A DNA stretch of 64,000 bases from the NCBI RefSeq assembly GCF_032854445.1, contig NW_027018093.1, positions 1-64,000 of the forward strand, given 5' to 3'. Every line of letters begins with the position of its first letter. The stretch's first letter is position 1. The position numbers and the translations under genes were made by a program. Positions 37,001-50,528 of the stretch are shown here, in pieces. This DNA comes from Liolophura sinensis (taxonomy: Eukaryota > Mollusca > Polyplacophora > Chitonida > Chitonidae). The notes beneath the pieces are model-generated. The model searched no databases, had not been told where the DNA came from, and saw only the letters and a list, made by a program, of their open reading frames with translations.

Positions 37001-40000
37001 TCGGAGAGCAACGCGGTTTGCACCATTCGATTTCTTGTCTCAAAATACGTCGGATTAGCCTCTTACCAGCAGCACTGGAACAGTTTTTCCACTTTTGCAT
37101 TTTTACCTGGTCTTTTTGTTAATTGAAATCGGCTACACTGTACTCTGTACAATGGCGACTGGTCATTACTATATTCAACTTTTGACTATAAGTTATGTGC
37201 CCTTCGGTAGCCCAGAAGACGTCAAATCTTTGGGCTAAGCCCATTTAACTCACCCAGCAATTGCCTTACTTCTAAGTCCAAGACAATCTCAATGTCTTTA
37301 TCTACGTGTAGAAAAACCACACCATTTGTACGTGAAAAACACAAGGTACCTGATACAGTCTGCTGTAAAAAGTACAACTAAACACTGACCCACTTCAGTA
37401 AGGTGCCAAAAGATGCGGAATTGAGCCAGGCATCGGCAGCTGTTGAAAAATTGCAAATTTCCCTGGTTTCCATGGAGTAAGAGCCGTTGCTGGGCACGTG
37501 ATTATGACATAAATGATCATTCATTTGTCACTACAGCCAAAAGTATTGGTCGGAGAGCAACGCAGTTTGCACCATTCGATTTCTCGTCACAAAATACGTC
37601 GGATTAGCCTCTTACCAGCAGCACTGGAACAGTTTTTCCACTTTTGCATTTTTACCTGGTCTTTTTGTTAATTGAAACCGGCTACACTGTAATCTTTACA
37701 ATCGCGACTGGTCATTACTATATTAAACTTTTGACTATAAGTTATGTGCCCTTCGGTAGCCCAGAGGACGTCAAATCTTTGGGCCAAGCCCATTTAACTC
37801 ACCCAGCAATTGTCTTACTTCTAAGTCCAAGACAATCTCAATGTCTTTATCTACGTGTAGAAAAACCACACCATTTGTACATGAAAAACACAAGGTACTT
37901 GATACAGTCTGATGTAAAAAGTACAACTGACCACAGACCCACATGAATAAGGTGCCAAAAGATTCGGAATTGAGCCAAGCATCGGCAGCTGTTGAAAAAT
38001 TGCAAATATCCCTGGTTTCTATGGAGTAAGAGCCGTTGCTACGCACGTGATTATGACATCAATGATCATTCAATTGTCGCTACAGCCAAAAGTATTGGTC
38101 GGAGAGCAACGCGGTTTGCACCATTCGATTTCTCGTCATAAAATACGTCGGATTAGCCTCTTACTAGTAGCACTGGAACAGTTTTTCCACTTTTGCATTT
38201 TTGCCTGGTCTTTTTGTTAATTGAAACCGGCTACTCTGTAATCTGTACAATCGCGACTGGTCATTACTATATTCAACTTTTGACTATAAGTTATGTGCCC
38301 TTCGGTAGCCCAGAAGACCTGAAATCTTTGGGCCAAGCCCATTTAACTCACCCAGCAATTGTCTTACTTCTAAGTCCAAGACAATCTCAATGTCTTTATC
38401 TACGTGTAGAAAAACCACACCATTTGTACATAAAAAACACAAGGTACTTGATACAGTCTGCTGTAAAAAGTACAACTAAACACTGACCCACATTTATAAG
38501 GTGCCAAAAGATGCGGAATTGGGCCAGGCATCGGCAGCTGTTAAAAAATTGTAAATATCCCTGGTTTCCATTGAGTAAGAGCCGTTGCTGTGCACGTGAT
38601 TATGACATCAATATTCATTGAATTGTCGCTACAGCCAAAAGTATTGGTCGGAGAGCAACGCGGTTTGCACCATTCGATTTCTTGTCTCAAAATACGTCGG
38701 ATTAGCCTCTTACCAGCAGCACTGGAACAGTTTTTCCACTTTTGCATTTTTACCTGGTCTTTTTGTTAATTGAAATCGGCTACACTGTACTCTGTACAAT
38801 GGCGACTGGTCATTACTATATTCAACTTTTGACTATAAGTTATGTGCCCTTCGGTAGCCCAGAAGACCTGAAATCTTTGGGCTAAGCCCATTTAACTCAC
38901 CCAGCAATTGCCTTACTTCTAAGTGCAAGACAAACTCAATGTCTTTATCTACGTGTAGAAAAACCACACCATTTGTACATGAAAAACACAAGGTACTTGA
39001 TACAGTCTGCTGTAAAAAGTACAACTGAACACTGACGCACTTCAGTAAGGTGCCAAAAGATGCCGAATTGAGCCAGGCATCGGCAGCTGTTGAAAAATTG
39101 CAAATTTCCCTGGTTTCCATGGAGTAAGAGCCGTTGCTGGGCACGTGATTATGACATCAATATTCATTGAATTGTCGCTACAGCCAAAAGTATTGGTCGT
39201 AGAGCAACGCGGTTTGCACCATTCGATTTCTCGTCACAAAATACGTCGGATTAGCCTCTTACCAGCAGCACTGTAACAGTTTTTCCACTTTTGCATTTTT
39301 ACCTGGTCTTTTTGTTAATTGAAATCGGCTACACTGTACTCTGTACAATCGCGACTGGTCATTACTATATTCAACTTTTGACTATAAGTTATGTGCCCTT
39401 CGGTAGCCCAGAAGACGTCAAATCTTTCGGCTAAGCCCATTTAACTCACCCAGCAATTGTCTTACTTCTAAGTCCAAGACAATCTCAATGTCTTTATCTA
39501 CGTGTAGAAAAACCAGACCATTTGTACATAAAAAACACAAGGTACTTGATACAGTCTGCTGTAAAAAGTACAACTAAACACTGACCCACATTTATAAGGT
39601 GCCAAAAGATGCGGAATTGGGCCAGGCATCGGCAGCTGTTAAAAAATTGTAAATATCCCTGGTTTCCATTGAGTAAGAGCCGTTGCTGTGCACGTGATTA
39701 TGACATCAATATTCATTGAATTGTCGCTACAGCCAAAAGTATTGGTCGGAGAGCAACGCGGTTTGCACCATTCGATTTCTTGTCTCAAAATACGTCGGAT
39801 TAGCCTCTTACCAGCAGCACTGGAACAGTTTTTCCACTTTTGCATTTTTACCTGGTCTTTTTGTTAATTGATATCGGCTACACTGTACTCTGTACAATCG
39901 CGACTGGTCATTACTATATTCAACTTTTGACTATAAGTTATGTGCCCTTCGGTAGCCCAGAAGACCTGAAATCTTTGGGCTAAGCCCATTTAACTCACCC

Positions 40001-43000
40001 AGCAATTGCCTTACTTCTAAGTGCAAGACAATCTCAATGTCTTTATCTACGTGTAGAAAAACCACACCATTTGTACATGAAAAACACAAGGTACTTGATA
40101 CAGTCTGCTGTAAAAAGTACAACTGAACACTGACGCACTTCAGTAAGGTGCCAAAAGATGCCGAATTGAGCCAGGCATCGGCAGCTGTTGAAGAATTGCA
40201 AATTTCCCTGGTTTCCATGGAGTAAGAGCCGTTGCTGGGCACGTGATTATGACATCAATATTCATTGAATTGTCGCTACAGCCAAAAGTATTGGTCGTAG
40301 AGCAACGCGGTTTGCACCATTCGATTTCTCGTCACAAAATACGTCGGATTAGCCTCTTACCAGCAGCACTGGAACAGTTTTTCCACTTTTGCATTTTTAC
40401 CTGGTCTTTTTGTTAATTGAAACCGGCTACACTGTAATCTTTACAATCGCGACTGGTCATTACTATATTCAACTTTTGACTATAAGTTATGTGCCCTTCG
40501 GTAGCCCAGAGGACGTCAAATCTTTGGGCCAAGCCCATTTAACTCACCCAGCAATTGTCTTACTTCTAAGTCCAAGACAATCTCAATGTCTTTATCCACG
40601 TGTAGAAAAACCACACCATTTGTACATGAAAAACACAAGGTACTTGATACAGTCTGCTGTAAAAAGTACAACTGAACACTGACCCACTTCAGTAAGATGC
40701 CAAAAGATTCGGAATTGAGCCAAGCATCGGCAGCTGTTGAAAACTTGCAATTTTCCCTGGTTTCCATGGAGTAAGAGCCGTTGCTACGCACGTGATTATG
40801 ACATTAATGATCATTCAATTGTCGCTACAGCCAAAAGTATTGGTCGGAGAGCAACGCGGATTGCACCATTCGATTTCTCGTCACAAAATTCGTCGGATTA
40901 GCCTCCTACTAGTAGCACTGGAACAGTTTTTCCACTTTTGCATTTTTGCCTGTTCTTTTTGTTAATTGAAACCGGCTACACTGTACTCTGTACAATCGCG
41001 ACTGGTCATTACTATATTCTACTTTTGACTATAAGTTATGTGCCCTTCGGTAGCCCAGAAGACGTCAAATTTTTGGGCTAAGCCCATTTAACTCACCCAG
41101 CAATTGCCTTACTTCTAAGTCCAAGACAATCTCAATGTCTTTATCTACGTGTAGAAAAACCACACCATTTGTACCTGAAAAACACAAGGTACCTGATACA
41201 GTCTGATGTAAAAAGTACAACTAAACACTGACCCACTTCAGTAAGGTGCCAAAAGATGCGGAATTGAGCCAGGCATCGGCAGCTGTTGAAAAATTGCAAA
41301 TTTCCCTGGTTTCCATGGAGTAAGAGCCGTTGCTGGGCACGTGATTATGACATAAATGATCATTCATTTGTCACTACAGCCAAAAGTATTGGTCGGAGAG
41401 CAACGCAGTTTGCACCATTCGATTTCTCGTCACAAAATACGTCGGATTAGCCTCTTACCAGGAGCACTGGAACAGTTTTTCCACTTTTGCATTTTTACCT
41501 GGTCTTTTTGTTAATTGAAACCGGCTACACTGTAATCTTTACAATCGCGACTGGTCATTACTATATTCAACTTTTGACTATATGTTATGTGCCCTTCGGT
41601 AGCCCAGAAGACGTCAAATCTTTGGGCTAAGCCCATTTAACTCACCCAGCAATTGCCTTACTTCTAAGTCGAAGACAATCTTAATGTCTTTATCTACGTG
41701 TAGAAAAACCACACCATTTGTACATAAAAAACACAAGGTACTTGATACAGTCTGCTGTAAAAAGTACAACTGAACACTGACCCACTTCAGTAAGATGCCA
41801 AAAGATGCGGAATTGAGCCAGGCATCGGCAGCTGTTGAAAAATTGCAATTTTCCCTGGTTTCCATGGAGTAAGAGCCGTTGCTACGCACGTGATTATGAC
41901 ATCAATGATCATTCAATTGTCGCTACAGCCAAAAGTATTGGTCGGAGAGCAACGCGGATTGCACCATTCGATTTCTCGTCACAAAATACGTCGGATTAGC
42001 CTCTTACTAGTAGCACTGGAACAGTTTTTCCACTTTTGCATTTTTGCCTGGTCTTTTTGTTAATTGAAACCGGCTACACTGTACTCTGTACAATCGCGAC
42101 TGGTCATTACTATATTCTACTTTTGACTATAAGTTATGTGCCCTTCGGTAGCCCAGAAGACGTCAAATCTTTGGGCTAAGCCCATTTAACTCACCCAGCA
42201 ATTGCCTTACTTCTAAGTCGAAGACAATCTCAATGTCTTTATCTACGTGTAGAAAAACCAGACCATTTGTACGTGAAAAACACAAGGTACCTGATACAGT
42301 CTGCTGTAAAAAGTACAACTAAACACTGACCCACTTCAGTAAAGTGCCAAAAGATGCGGAATTGAGCCAGGCATCGGCAGCTGTTGAAAAATTGCAAATT
42401 TCCCTGGTTTCCATGGAGTAAGAGCCGTTGCTGGGCACGTGATTATGACTTAAATGATCATTGAATTGTCACTACAGCCAAAAGTATTGGTCGGAGAGCA
42501 ACGCAGTTTGCACCATTCGATTTCTCGTCACAAAATACGTCGGATTAGCCTCTTACCAGCAGCACTGTAACAGTTTTTCCACTTTTGCATTTTTACCTGG
42601 TCTTTTTGTTAATTGAAATCGGCTACACTGTACTCTGTACAATGGCGACTGGTCATTACTATATTCAACTTTTGACTATAAGTTATGTGCCCTTCGGTAG
42701 CCCAGAAGACGTCAAATCTTTCGGCTAAGCCCATTTAACTCACCCAGCAATTGTCTTACTTCTAAGTCCAAGACAATCTCAATGTCTTTATCTACGTGTA
42801 GAAAAACCACACCATTTGTACATGAAAAACACAAGGTACTTGATACAGTCTGATGTAAAAAGTACAACTGACCACAGACCCACATGAATAAGGTGCCAAA
42901 AGATTCGGAATTGAGCCAAGCATCGGCAGCTGTTGAAAAATTGCAAATATCCCTGGTTTCTATGGAGTAAGAGCCGTTGCTACGCACGTGATTATGACAT

Positions 43001-43938
43001 CAATGATCATTCAATTGTCGCTACAGCCAAAAGTATTGGTCGGAGAGCAACGCGGTTTGCACCATTCGATTTCTCGTCATAAAATACGTCGGATTAGCCT
43101 CTTACTAGTAGCACTGGAACAGTTTTTCCACTTTTGCATTTTTGCCTGGTCTTTTTGTTAATTGAAACCGGCTACTCTGTAATCTGTACAATCGCGACTG
43201 GTCATTACTATATTCAACTTTTGACTATAAGTTATGTGCCCTTCGGTAGCCCAGAAGACCTGAAATCTTTGGGCCAAGCCCATTTAACTCACCCGGCAAT
43301 TGTCTTACTTCTAAGTGCAAGACAATCTCAATGTTTTTATCTACGTGTAGAAAAACCAGACCATTTGTACATGAAAAACACAAGGTACTTGATACAGTCT
43401 GCTGTAAAAAGTACAACTGAACACTGACCCACTTCAGTAAGATGCCAAAAGATTCGGAATTGAGCCAAGCATCGGCAGCTGTTGAAAAATTGCAATTTTC
43501 CCTGGTTTCCATGGAGTAAGAGCCGTTGCTACGCACGTGATTATGACATCAATGATCATTCAATTGTCGCTACAGCCAAAAGTATTGGTCGGAGAGCAAC
43601 GCGGATTGCACCATTCGATTTCTCGTCACAAAATACGTCGGATTAGCCTCTTACTAGTAGCACTGGAACAGTTTTTCCACTTTTGCATTTTTGCCTGGTC
43701 TTTTTGTTAATTGAAACCGGCTACACTGTACTCTGTACAATCGCGACTGGTCATTACTATATTCTACTTTTGACTATAAGTTATGTGCCCTTCGGTAGCC
43801 CAGAAGACGTCAAATTTTTGGGATAAGCCCATTTAACTCACCCAGCAATTGCCTTACTTCTAAGTCCAAGACAATCTCAATGTCTTTATCTACGTGTAGA
43901 AAAACCACACCATTTGTACGTGAAAAACACAAGGTACC
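34056..43938 (+). repeat. 18-monomer higher-order repeat, copy 2
   Basis: Starts are 34056, 34606, 35155, 35704, 36253, 36802, 37351, 37900, 38449, 38998, 39547, 40096, 40645, 41194, 41743, 42292, 42841 and 43390, in the same order as copy 1. Differences from copy 1 are scattered single bases, for example TATATCAAATC versus TATATGAAATC (34378/24495 area), GAGTAAGAGCC versus GAGTAACAGCC (42421/32538 area) and ACGTCAAATC versus ACGTGAAATC (40513/30630 area). By eye identity is well above 99%. The match continues into the following monomer up to 44111 and then breaks. Confidence 0.93.
35704..40644 (+). repeat. Nested trimer and dimer duplications in HOR copy 2
   Basis: The trimer at 35704-37350 recurs at 37351-38997 (+1647), and the T-S pair at 38449-39546 recurs at 39547-40644 (+1098), exactly as in HOR copy 1. 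Retention of the same sub-duplications with the same private variants shows that the 18-monomer block was copied as a finished unit. Confidence 0.85.
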
Positions 43939-46900
43939 TGATACAGTCTGCTGTAAAAAGTACAACTAAACACTGACCCACTTCAGTAAGGTGCCAAAAG
44001 ATGCGGAATTGAGCCAGGCATCGGCAGCTGTTGAAAAATTGCAAATTTCCCTGGTTTCCATGGAGTAAGAGCCGTTGCTGGGCACGTGATTATGACATAA
44101 ATGATCATTCATTTGTCACTACAGCCAAAAGTATTGGTCGGAGAGCAACGCAGTTTGCACCATTCGATTTCTCGTCACAAAATACGTCGGATTAGCCTCT
44201 TACCAGCAGCACTGGAACAGTTTTTCCACTTTTGCATTTTTACCTGGTCTTTTTGTTAATTGAAACCGGCTACACTGTAATATTTACAATCGCGACTGGT
44301 CATTACTATATTCAACTTTTGACTATATGTTATGTGCCCTTCGGTAGCCCAGAAGACGTCAAATCTTTGGGCTAAGCCCATTTAACTCACCCAGCAATTG
44401 CCTTACTTCTAAGTCCAAGACAATCTTAATGTCTTTATCTACGTGTAGAAAAACCACACCATTTGTACGTGAAAAACACAAGGTACTTGATACAGTCTGC
44501 TGTAAAAAGTACAAATGACCACAGACCCACATGAATAAGGTGCCAAAAGATGCGGAATTGAGCCAGGAATCGGCAGCTGTTGAAAAATTGCAAATTTCCC
44601 TGGTTTCCATGGAGTAAGAGCCGTTGCTGTGCACGTGATTATGACATCAATATTCATTGAATTGTCGCTACAGCCAAAAGTATTGGTCGGAGAGCAACGC
44701 GGTTTGCACCATTCGATTTCTTGTCTCAAAATACGTCGGATTAGCCTCTTACCAGCAGCACTGGAACAGTTTTTCCACTTTTGCATTTTTACCTGGTCTT
44801 TTTGTTAATTGAAATCGGCTACACTGTACTCTGTACAATCGCGACTGGTCATTACTATATTCAACTTTTGACTATAAGTTATGTGCCCTTCGGTAGCCCA
44901 GAAGACCTGAAAACTTTGGGCTAAGCCCATTTAACTCACCCAGCAATTGCCTTACTTCTAAGTCCAAGACAATCTCAATGTCTTTATCTACGTGTAGAAA
45001 AACCACACCATTTGTACATGAAAAACACAAGGTACTTGATACAGTCTGCTGTAAAAAGTACAACTGAACACTGACGCACTTCAGTAAGGTGCCAAAAGAT
45101 GCGGAATTGAGCCAGGCATCGGCAGCTGTTGAAAAATTGCAAATTTCCCTGGTTTCCATGGAGTAAGAGCCGTTGCTGGGCACGTGATTATGACATCAAT
45201 ATTCATTGAATTGTCGCTACAGCCAAAAGTATTGGTCGTAGAGCAACGCGGTTTGCACCATTCGATTTCTCGTCACAAAATACGTCGGATTAGCCTCTTA
45301 CCAGCAGCACTGGAACAGTTTTTCCACTTTTGCATTTTTACCTGGTCTTTTTGTTAATTGAAATCGGCTACACTGTACTCTGTACAATCGCGACTGGTCA
45401 TTACTATATTCAACTTTTGACTATAAGTTATGTGCCCTTCGGTAGCCCAGAAGACGTCAAATCTTTCGGCTAAGCCCATTTAACTCACCCAGCAATTGTC
45501 TTACTTCTAAGTCCAAGACAATCTCAATGTCTTTATCTACGTGTAGAAAAACCACACCATTTGTACATAAAAAACACAAGGTACTTGATACAGTCTGCTG
45601 TAAAAAGTACAACTAAACACTGACCCACATTTATAAGGTGCCAAAAGATGCGGAATTGGGCCAGGCATCGGCAGCTGTTAAAAAATTGTAAATATCCCTG
45701 GTTTCCATTGAGTAAGAGCCGTTGCTGTGCACGTGATTATGACATCAATATTCATTGAATTGTCGCTACAGCCAAAAGTATTGGTCGGAGAGCAACGCGG
45801 TTTGCACCATTCGATTTCTTGTCTCAAAATACGTCGGATTAGCCTCTTACCAGCAGCACTGGAACAGTTTTTCCACTTTTGCATTTTTACCTGGTCTTTT
45901 TGTTAATTGAAATCGGCTACACTGTACTCTGTACAATCGCGACTGGTCATTACTATATTCAACTTTTGACTATAAGTTATGTGCCCTTCGGTAGCCCAGA
46001 AGACCTGAAATCTTTGGGCTAAGCCCATTTAACTCACCCAGCAATTGCCTTACTTCTAAGTGCAAGACAATCTCAATGTCTTTATCTACGTGTAGAAAAA
46101 CCACACCATTTGTACATGAAAAACACAAGGTACTTGATACAGTCTGCTGTAAAAAGTACAACTGAACACTGATGCACTTCAGTAAGGTGCCAAAAGATGC
46201 CGAATTGAGCCAGGCATCGGCAGCTGTTGAAGAATTGCAAATTTCCCTGGTTTCCATGGAGTAAGAGCCGTTGCTGGGCACGTGATTATGACATCAATAT
46301 TCATTGAATTGTCGCTACAGCCAAAAGTATTGGTCGTAGAGCAACGCGGTTTGCACCATTCGATTTCTCGTCACAAAATACGTCGGATTAGCCTCTTACC
46401 AGCAACACTGGAACAGTTTTTCCACTTTTGCATTTTTACCTGGTCTTTTTGTTAATTGAAACCGGCTACACTGTAATCTTTACAATCGCGACTGGTCATT
46501 ACTATATTCAACTTTTGACTATAAGTTATGTGCCCTTCGGTAGCCCAGAGGACGTCAAATCTTTGGGCCAAGCCCATTTAACTCACCCAGCAATTGTCTT
46601 ACTTCTAAGTCCAAGACAATCTCAATGTCTTTATCTACGTGTAGAAAAACCACACCATTTGTACATGAAAAACACAAGGTACTTGATACAGTCTGCTGTA
46701 AAAAGTACAACTGATCACTGACCCACTTCAGTAAGATGCCAAAAGATTCGGAATTGAGCCAAGCATCGGCAGCTGTTGAAAAATTGCAATTTTCCCTGGT
46801 TTCCATGGAGTAAGAGCCGTTGCTACGCACGTGATTATGACATCAATGATCATTCAATTGTCGCTACAGCCAAAAGTATTGGTCGGAGAGCAACGCGGAT

Positions 46901-47781
46901 TGCACCATTCGATTTCTCGTCACAAAATACGTCGGATTAGCCTCTTACTAGTAGCACTGGAACAGTTTTTCCACTTTTGCACTTTTGCCTGGTCTTTTTG
47001 TTAATTGAAACCGGCTACACTGTACTCTGTACAATCGCGACTGGTCATTACTATATTCTACTTTTGACTATAAGTTATGTGCCCTTCGGTAGCCCAGAAG
47101 ACGTCAAATTTTTGGGCTAAGCCCATTTAACTCACCCAGCAATTGCCTTACTTCTAAGTCCAAGACAATCTCAATGTCTTTATCTACGTGTAGAAAAACC
47201 ACACCATTTGTACGTGAAAAACACAAGGTACCTGATACAGTCTGATGTAAAAAGTACAACTAAACACTGACCCACTTCAGTAAGGTGCCAAAAGATGCGG
47301 AATTGAGCCAGGCATCGGCAGCTGTTGAAAAATTGCAAATTTCCCTGGTTTCCATGGAGTAAGAGCCGTTGCTGGGCACGTGATTATGACATAAATGATC
47401 ATTCATTTGTCACTACAGCCAAAAGTATTGGTCGGAGAGCAACGCGGTTTGCACCATTCGATTTCTCGTCACAAAATACGTCGGATTAGCCTCTTATCAG
47501 GAGCACTGGAACAGTTTTTCCACTTTTGCATTTTTACCTGGTCTTTTTGTTAATTGAAACCGGCTACACTGTAATCTTTACAATCGCGACTGGTCATTAC
47601 TATATTCAACTTTTGACTATATGTTATGTGCCCTTCGGTAGCCCAGAAGACGTCAAATCTTTGGGCTAAGCCCATTTAACTCACCCAGCAATTGCCTTAC
47701 TTCTAAGTCGAAGACAATCTTAATGTCTTTATCTACGTGTAGAAAAACCACACCATTTGTACATAAAAAACACAAGGTACT
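43939..47781 (+). repeat. Partial third HOR copy with chimeric entry (7 monomers)
   Basis: Starts are 43939, 44488, 45037, 45586, 46135, 46684 and 47233; order S-H-S-T-S-S-S. The unit at 43939 follows HOR copy 2 up to 44111 and then switches to a CATTTGTCAC type like 41194. The unit at 44488 is a chimera of an H monomer and a T monomer. From 44648 the sequence follows 38609 onwards at +6039 bp (11 x 549) through the units at 38998 to 41194. Seven monomers of the 18-unit order are therefore skipped. Confidence 0.85.
44612..44647. other. Chimeric H/T monomer junction
   Basis: Base 44611 (G in CCATGGAG) is specific to the H parent, since the T parent here has CCATTGAG. Base 44648 (C in GACATCAATATTC) is specific to the T parent, since the H parent has GACATAAATGATC. 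The exchange therefore lies in the 36 bp between, which contain GAGCCGTTGCTGTGCACGTG, identical in both parents. The CACGTG core sits inside this interval. Confidence 0.75.
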
Positions 47782-47812
47782 TGATACAGTCTGCTGTAAA
47801 AAGTACAACTGA
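47771..47812. other. HOR phase-jump junction overlapping the start hairpin
   Basis: Left of here the sequence follows the 41194 unit (AATCTTAATG near 47718, and a six-A run near 47765 where the alternative parent at 34600 has seven A). From base 47813 (C of GACCACAG) it follows the H unit at 34606. The ambiguous interval contains the 30-nt hairpin at 47777-47806. The homopolymer marker is weak; without it the interval widens to 47722-47812. Confidence 0.6.
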
Positions 47813-50528
47813 CCACAGACCCACATGAATAAGGTGCCAAAAGATGCGGAATTGAGCCAGGAATCGGCAGCTGTTGAAAAATTGCAAATTTCCCTGGTTT
47901 CCATGGAGTAAGAGCCGTTGCTGTGCACGTGATTATGACATAAATGATCATTCAATTGTCACTACAGCCAAAAGTATTGGTCGGAGAGCAACGCGGTTTG
48001 CACCATAAGATTTCTCGTCACAAAATACGTCGGATTAGCCTCTTACCAGCAGCACTGGAACAATGTTTCCAATTTTGCATTTTTGCCTGGCCTTTTTGTT
48101 AATTGAAATCGGCTACACTGTACTCTGTACAATCGCGACTGGTCATTACTATATTCAACTTTTGACTATATGTTATGTGCCCTTCGGTAGCCCAGAAGAC
48201 GTCAAATCTTTGGGCTAAGCCCATTTAACTCACCCAGCAATAGCCTTACTTCTAAGTCGAAGACAATCTCAATGTCTTTATCTACGTGTAGAAAAACCAC
48301 ACCATTTGTACATAAAAAACACAAGGTACTTGATACAGTCTGCTGTAAAAAGTACAACTGAACACTGACCCACTTCAGTAAGATGCCAAAAGATGCGGAA
48401 TTGAGCCAGGCATCGGCAGCTGTTGAAAAATTGCAATTTTCCCTGGTTTCCATGGAGTAAGAGCCGTTGCTACGCACGTGATTATGACATCAATGATCAT
48501 TCAATTGTCGCTACAGCCAAAAGTATTGGTCGGAGAGCAACGCGGATTGCACCATTCGATTTCTCGTCACAAAATACGTCGGATTAGCCTCTTACTAGTA
48601 GCACTGGAACAGTTTTTCCACTTTTGCATTTTTGCCTGGTCTTTTTGTTAATTGAAACCGGCTACACTGTACTCTGTCCAATCGCGACTGGTCATTACTA
48701 TATTCTACTTTTGACTATAAGTTATGTGCCCTTCGGTAGCCCAGAAGACGTCAAATCTTTGGGCTAAGCCCATTTAACTCACCCAGCAATTGCCTTACTT
48801 CTAAGTCCAAGACAATCTCAATGTCTTTATCTACGTGTAGAAAAACCACACCATTTGTACGTGAAAAACACAAGGTACCTGATACAGTCTGCTGTAAAAA
48901 GTACAACTAAACACTGACCCACTTCAGTAAGGTGCCAAAAGATGCGGAATAGGGCCAGGCATCGGCAGCTGTTGAAAAATTGCAAATTTCCCTGGTTTCC
49001 ATGGAGTAAGAGCCGTTGCTGGGCACGTGATTATGACATAAATGATCATTCATTTGTCACTACAGCCAAAAGTATTGGTCGGAGAGCAACGCAGTTTGCA
49101 CCATTCGATTTCTCGTCACAAAATACGTCGGATTAGCCTCTTACCAGCAGCACTGGAACAGTTTTTCCACTTTTGCATTTTTACCTGGTCTTTTTGTTAA
49201 TTGAAACCGGCTACACTGTAATCTTTACAATCGCGACTGGTCATTACTATATTAAACTTTTGACTATAAGTTATGTGCCCTTCGGTAGCCCAGAGGACGT
49301 CAAATCTTTGGGCCAAGCCCATTTAACTCACCCAGCAATTGTCTTACTTCTAAGTCCAAGACAATCTCAATGTCTTTATCTACGTGTAGAAAAACCACAC
49401 CATTTGTACATGAAAAACACAAGGTACTTGATACAGTCTGATGTAAAAAGTACAACTGACCACAGACCCACATGAATAAGGTGCCAAAAGATTCGGAATT
49501 GAGCCAGGCATCGGCAGCTGTTGAAAAATTGCAAATATCCCTGGTTTCTATGGAGTAAGAGCCGTTGCTACGCACGTGATTATGACATCAATGATCATTC
49601 AATTGTCGCTACAGCCAAAAGTATTGGTCGGAGAGCAACGCGGTTTGCACCATTCGATTTCTCGTCATAAAATACGTCGGATTAGCCTCTTACTAGTAGC
49701 ACTGGAACAGTTTTTCCACTTTTGCATTTTTGCCTGGTCTTTTTGTTAATTGAAACCGGCTACTCTGTAATCTGTACAATCGCGACTGGTCATTACTATG
49801 TTCAACTTTTGACTATAAGTTATGTGCCCTTCGGTAGCCCAGAAGACCTGAAATCTTTGGGCCAAGCCCATTTAACTCACCCGGCAATTGTCTTACTTCT
49901 AAGTCCAAGACAATCTCAATGTCTTTATCTACGTGTAGAAAAACCAGACCATTTGTACATAAAAAAACACAAGGTACTTGATACAGTCTGCTGTAAAAAG
50001 TACAACTAAACACTGACCCTCATTTATAAGGTGCCAAAAGATGCGGAATTGGGCCAGGCATCGGCAGCTGTTAAAAAATTGTAAATATCCCTGGTTTCCA
50101 TGGAGTAAGAGCCGTTGCTGTGCACGTGATTATGACATCAATATTCATTGAATTGTCGCTACAGCCAAAAGTATTGGTCGGAGAGCAACGCGGTTTGCAC
50201 CATTCGATTTCTTGTCTCAAAATACGTCGGATTAGCCTCTTACCAGCAGCACTGGAACAGTTTTTCCACTTTTGCATTTTTACCTGGTCTTTTTGTTAAT
50301 TGAAATCGGCTACACTGTACTCTGTACAATCGCGACTGGTCATTACTATATTCAACTTTTGACTATAAGTTATGTGCCCTTCGGTAGCCCAGAAGACGTC
50401 AAATCTTTGGGCTAAGCCCATTTAACTCACCCAGCAATTGTCTTACTTTTAAGTCCAAGACAATCTCAATGTCTTTATCTACGTGTAGAAAAAACCACAC
50501 CATTTGTACATGAAAAACACAAGGTACT
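47782..50528 (+). repeat. Partial fourth HOR copy (5 monomers)
   Basis: Starts are 47782, 48331, 48880, 49429 and 49979; order H-S-S-H-T. They match the HOR copy 2 units at 34606-37350 at about +13176 bp (24 x 549), and the HOR copy 1 units at 24724-27467. The unit to the left (47233) belongs to a different place in the 18-unit order (matches 41194), so the order jumps between 47233 and 47782. After the T unit at 49979 the order leaves the HOR again. Confidence 0.85.
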
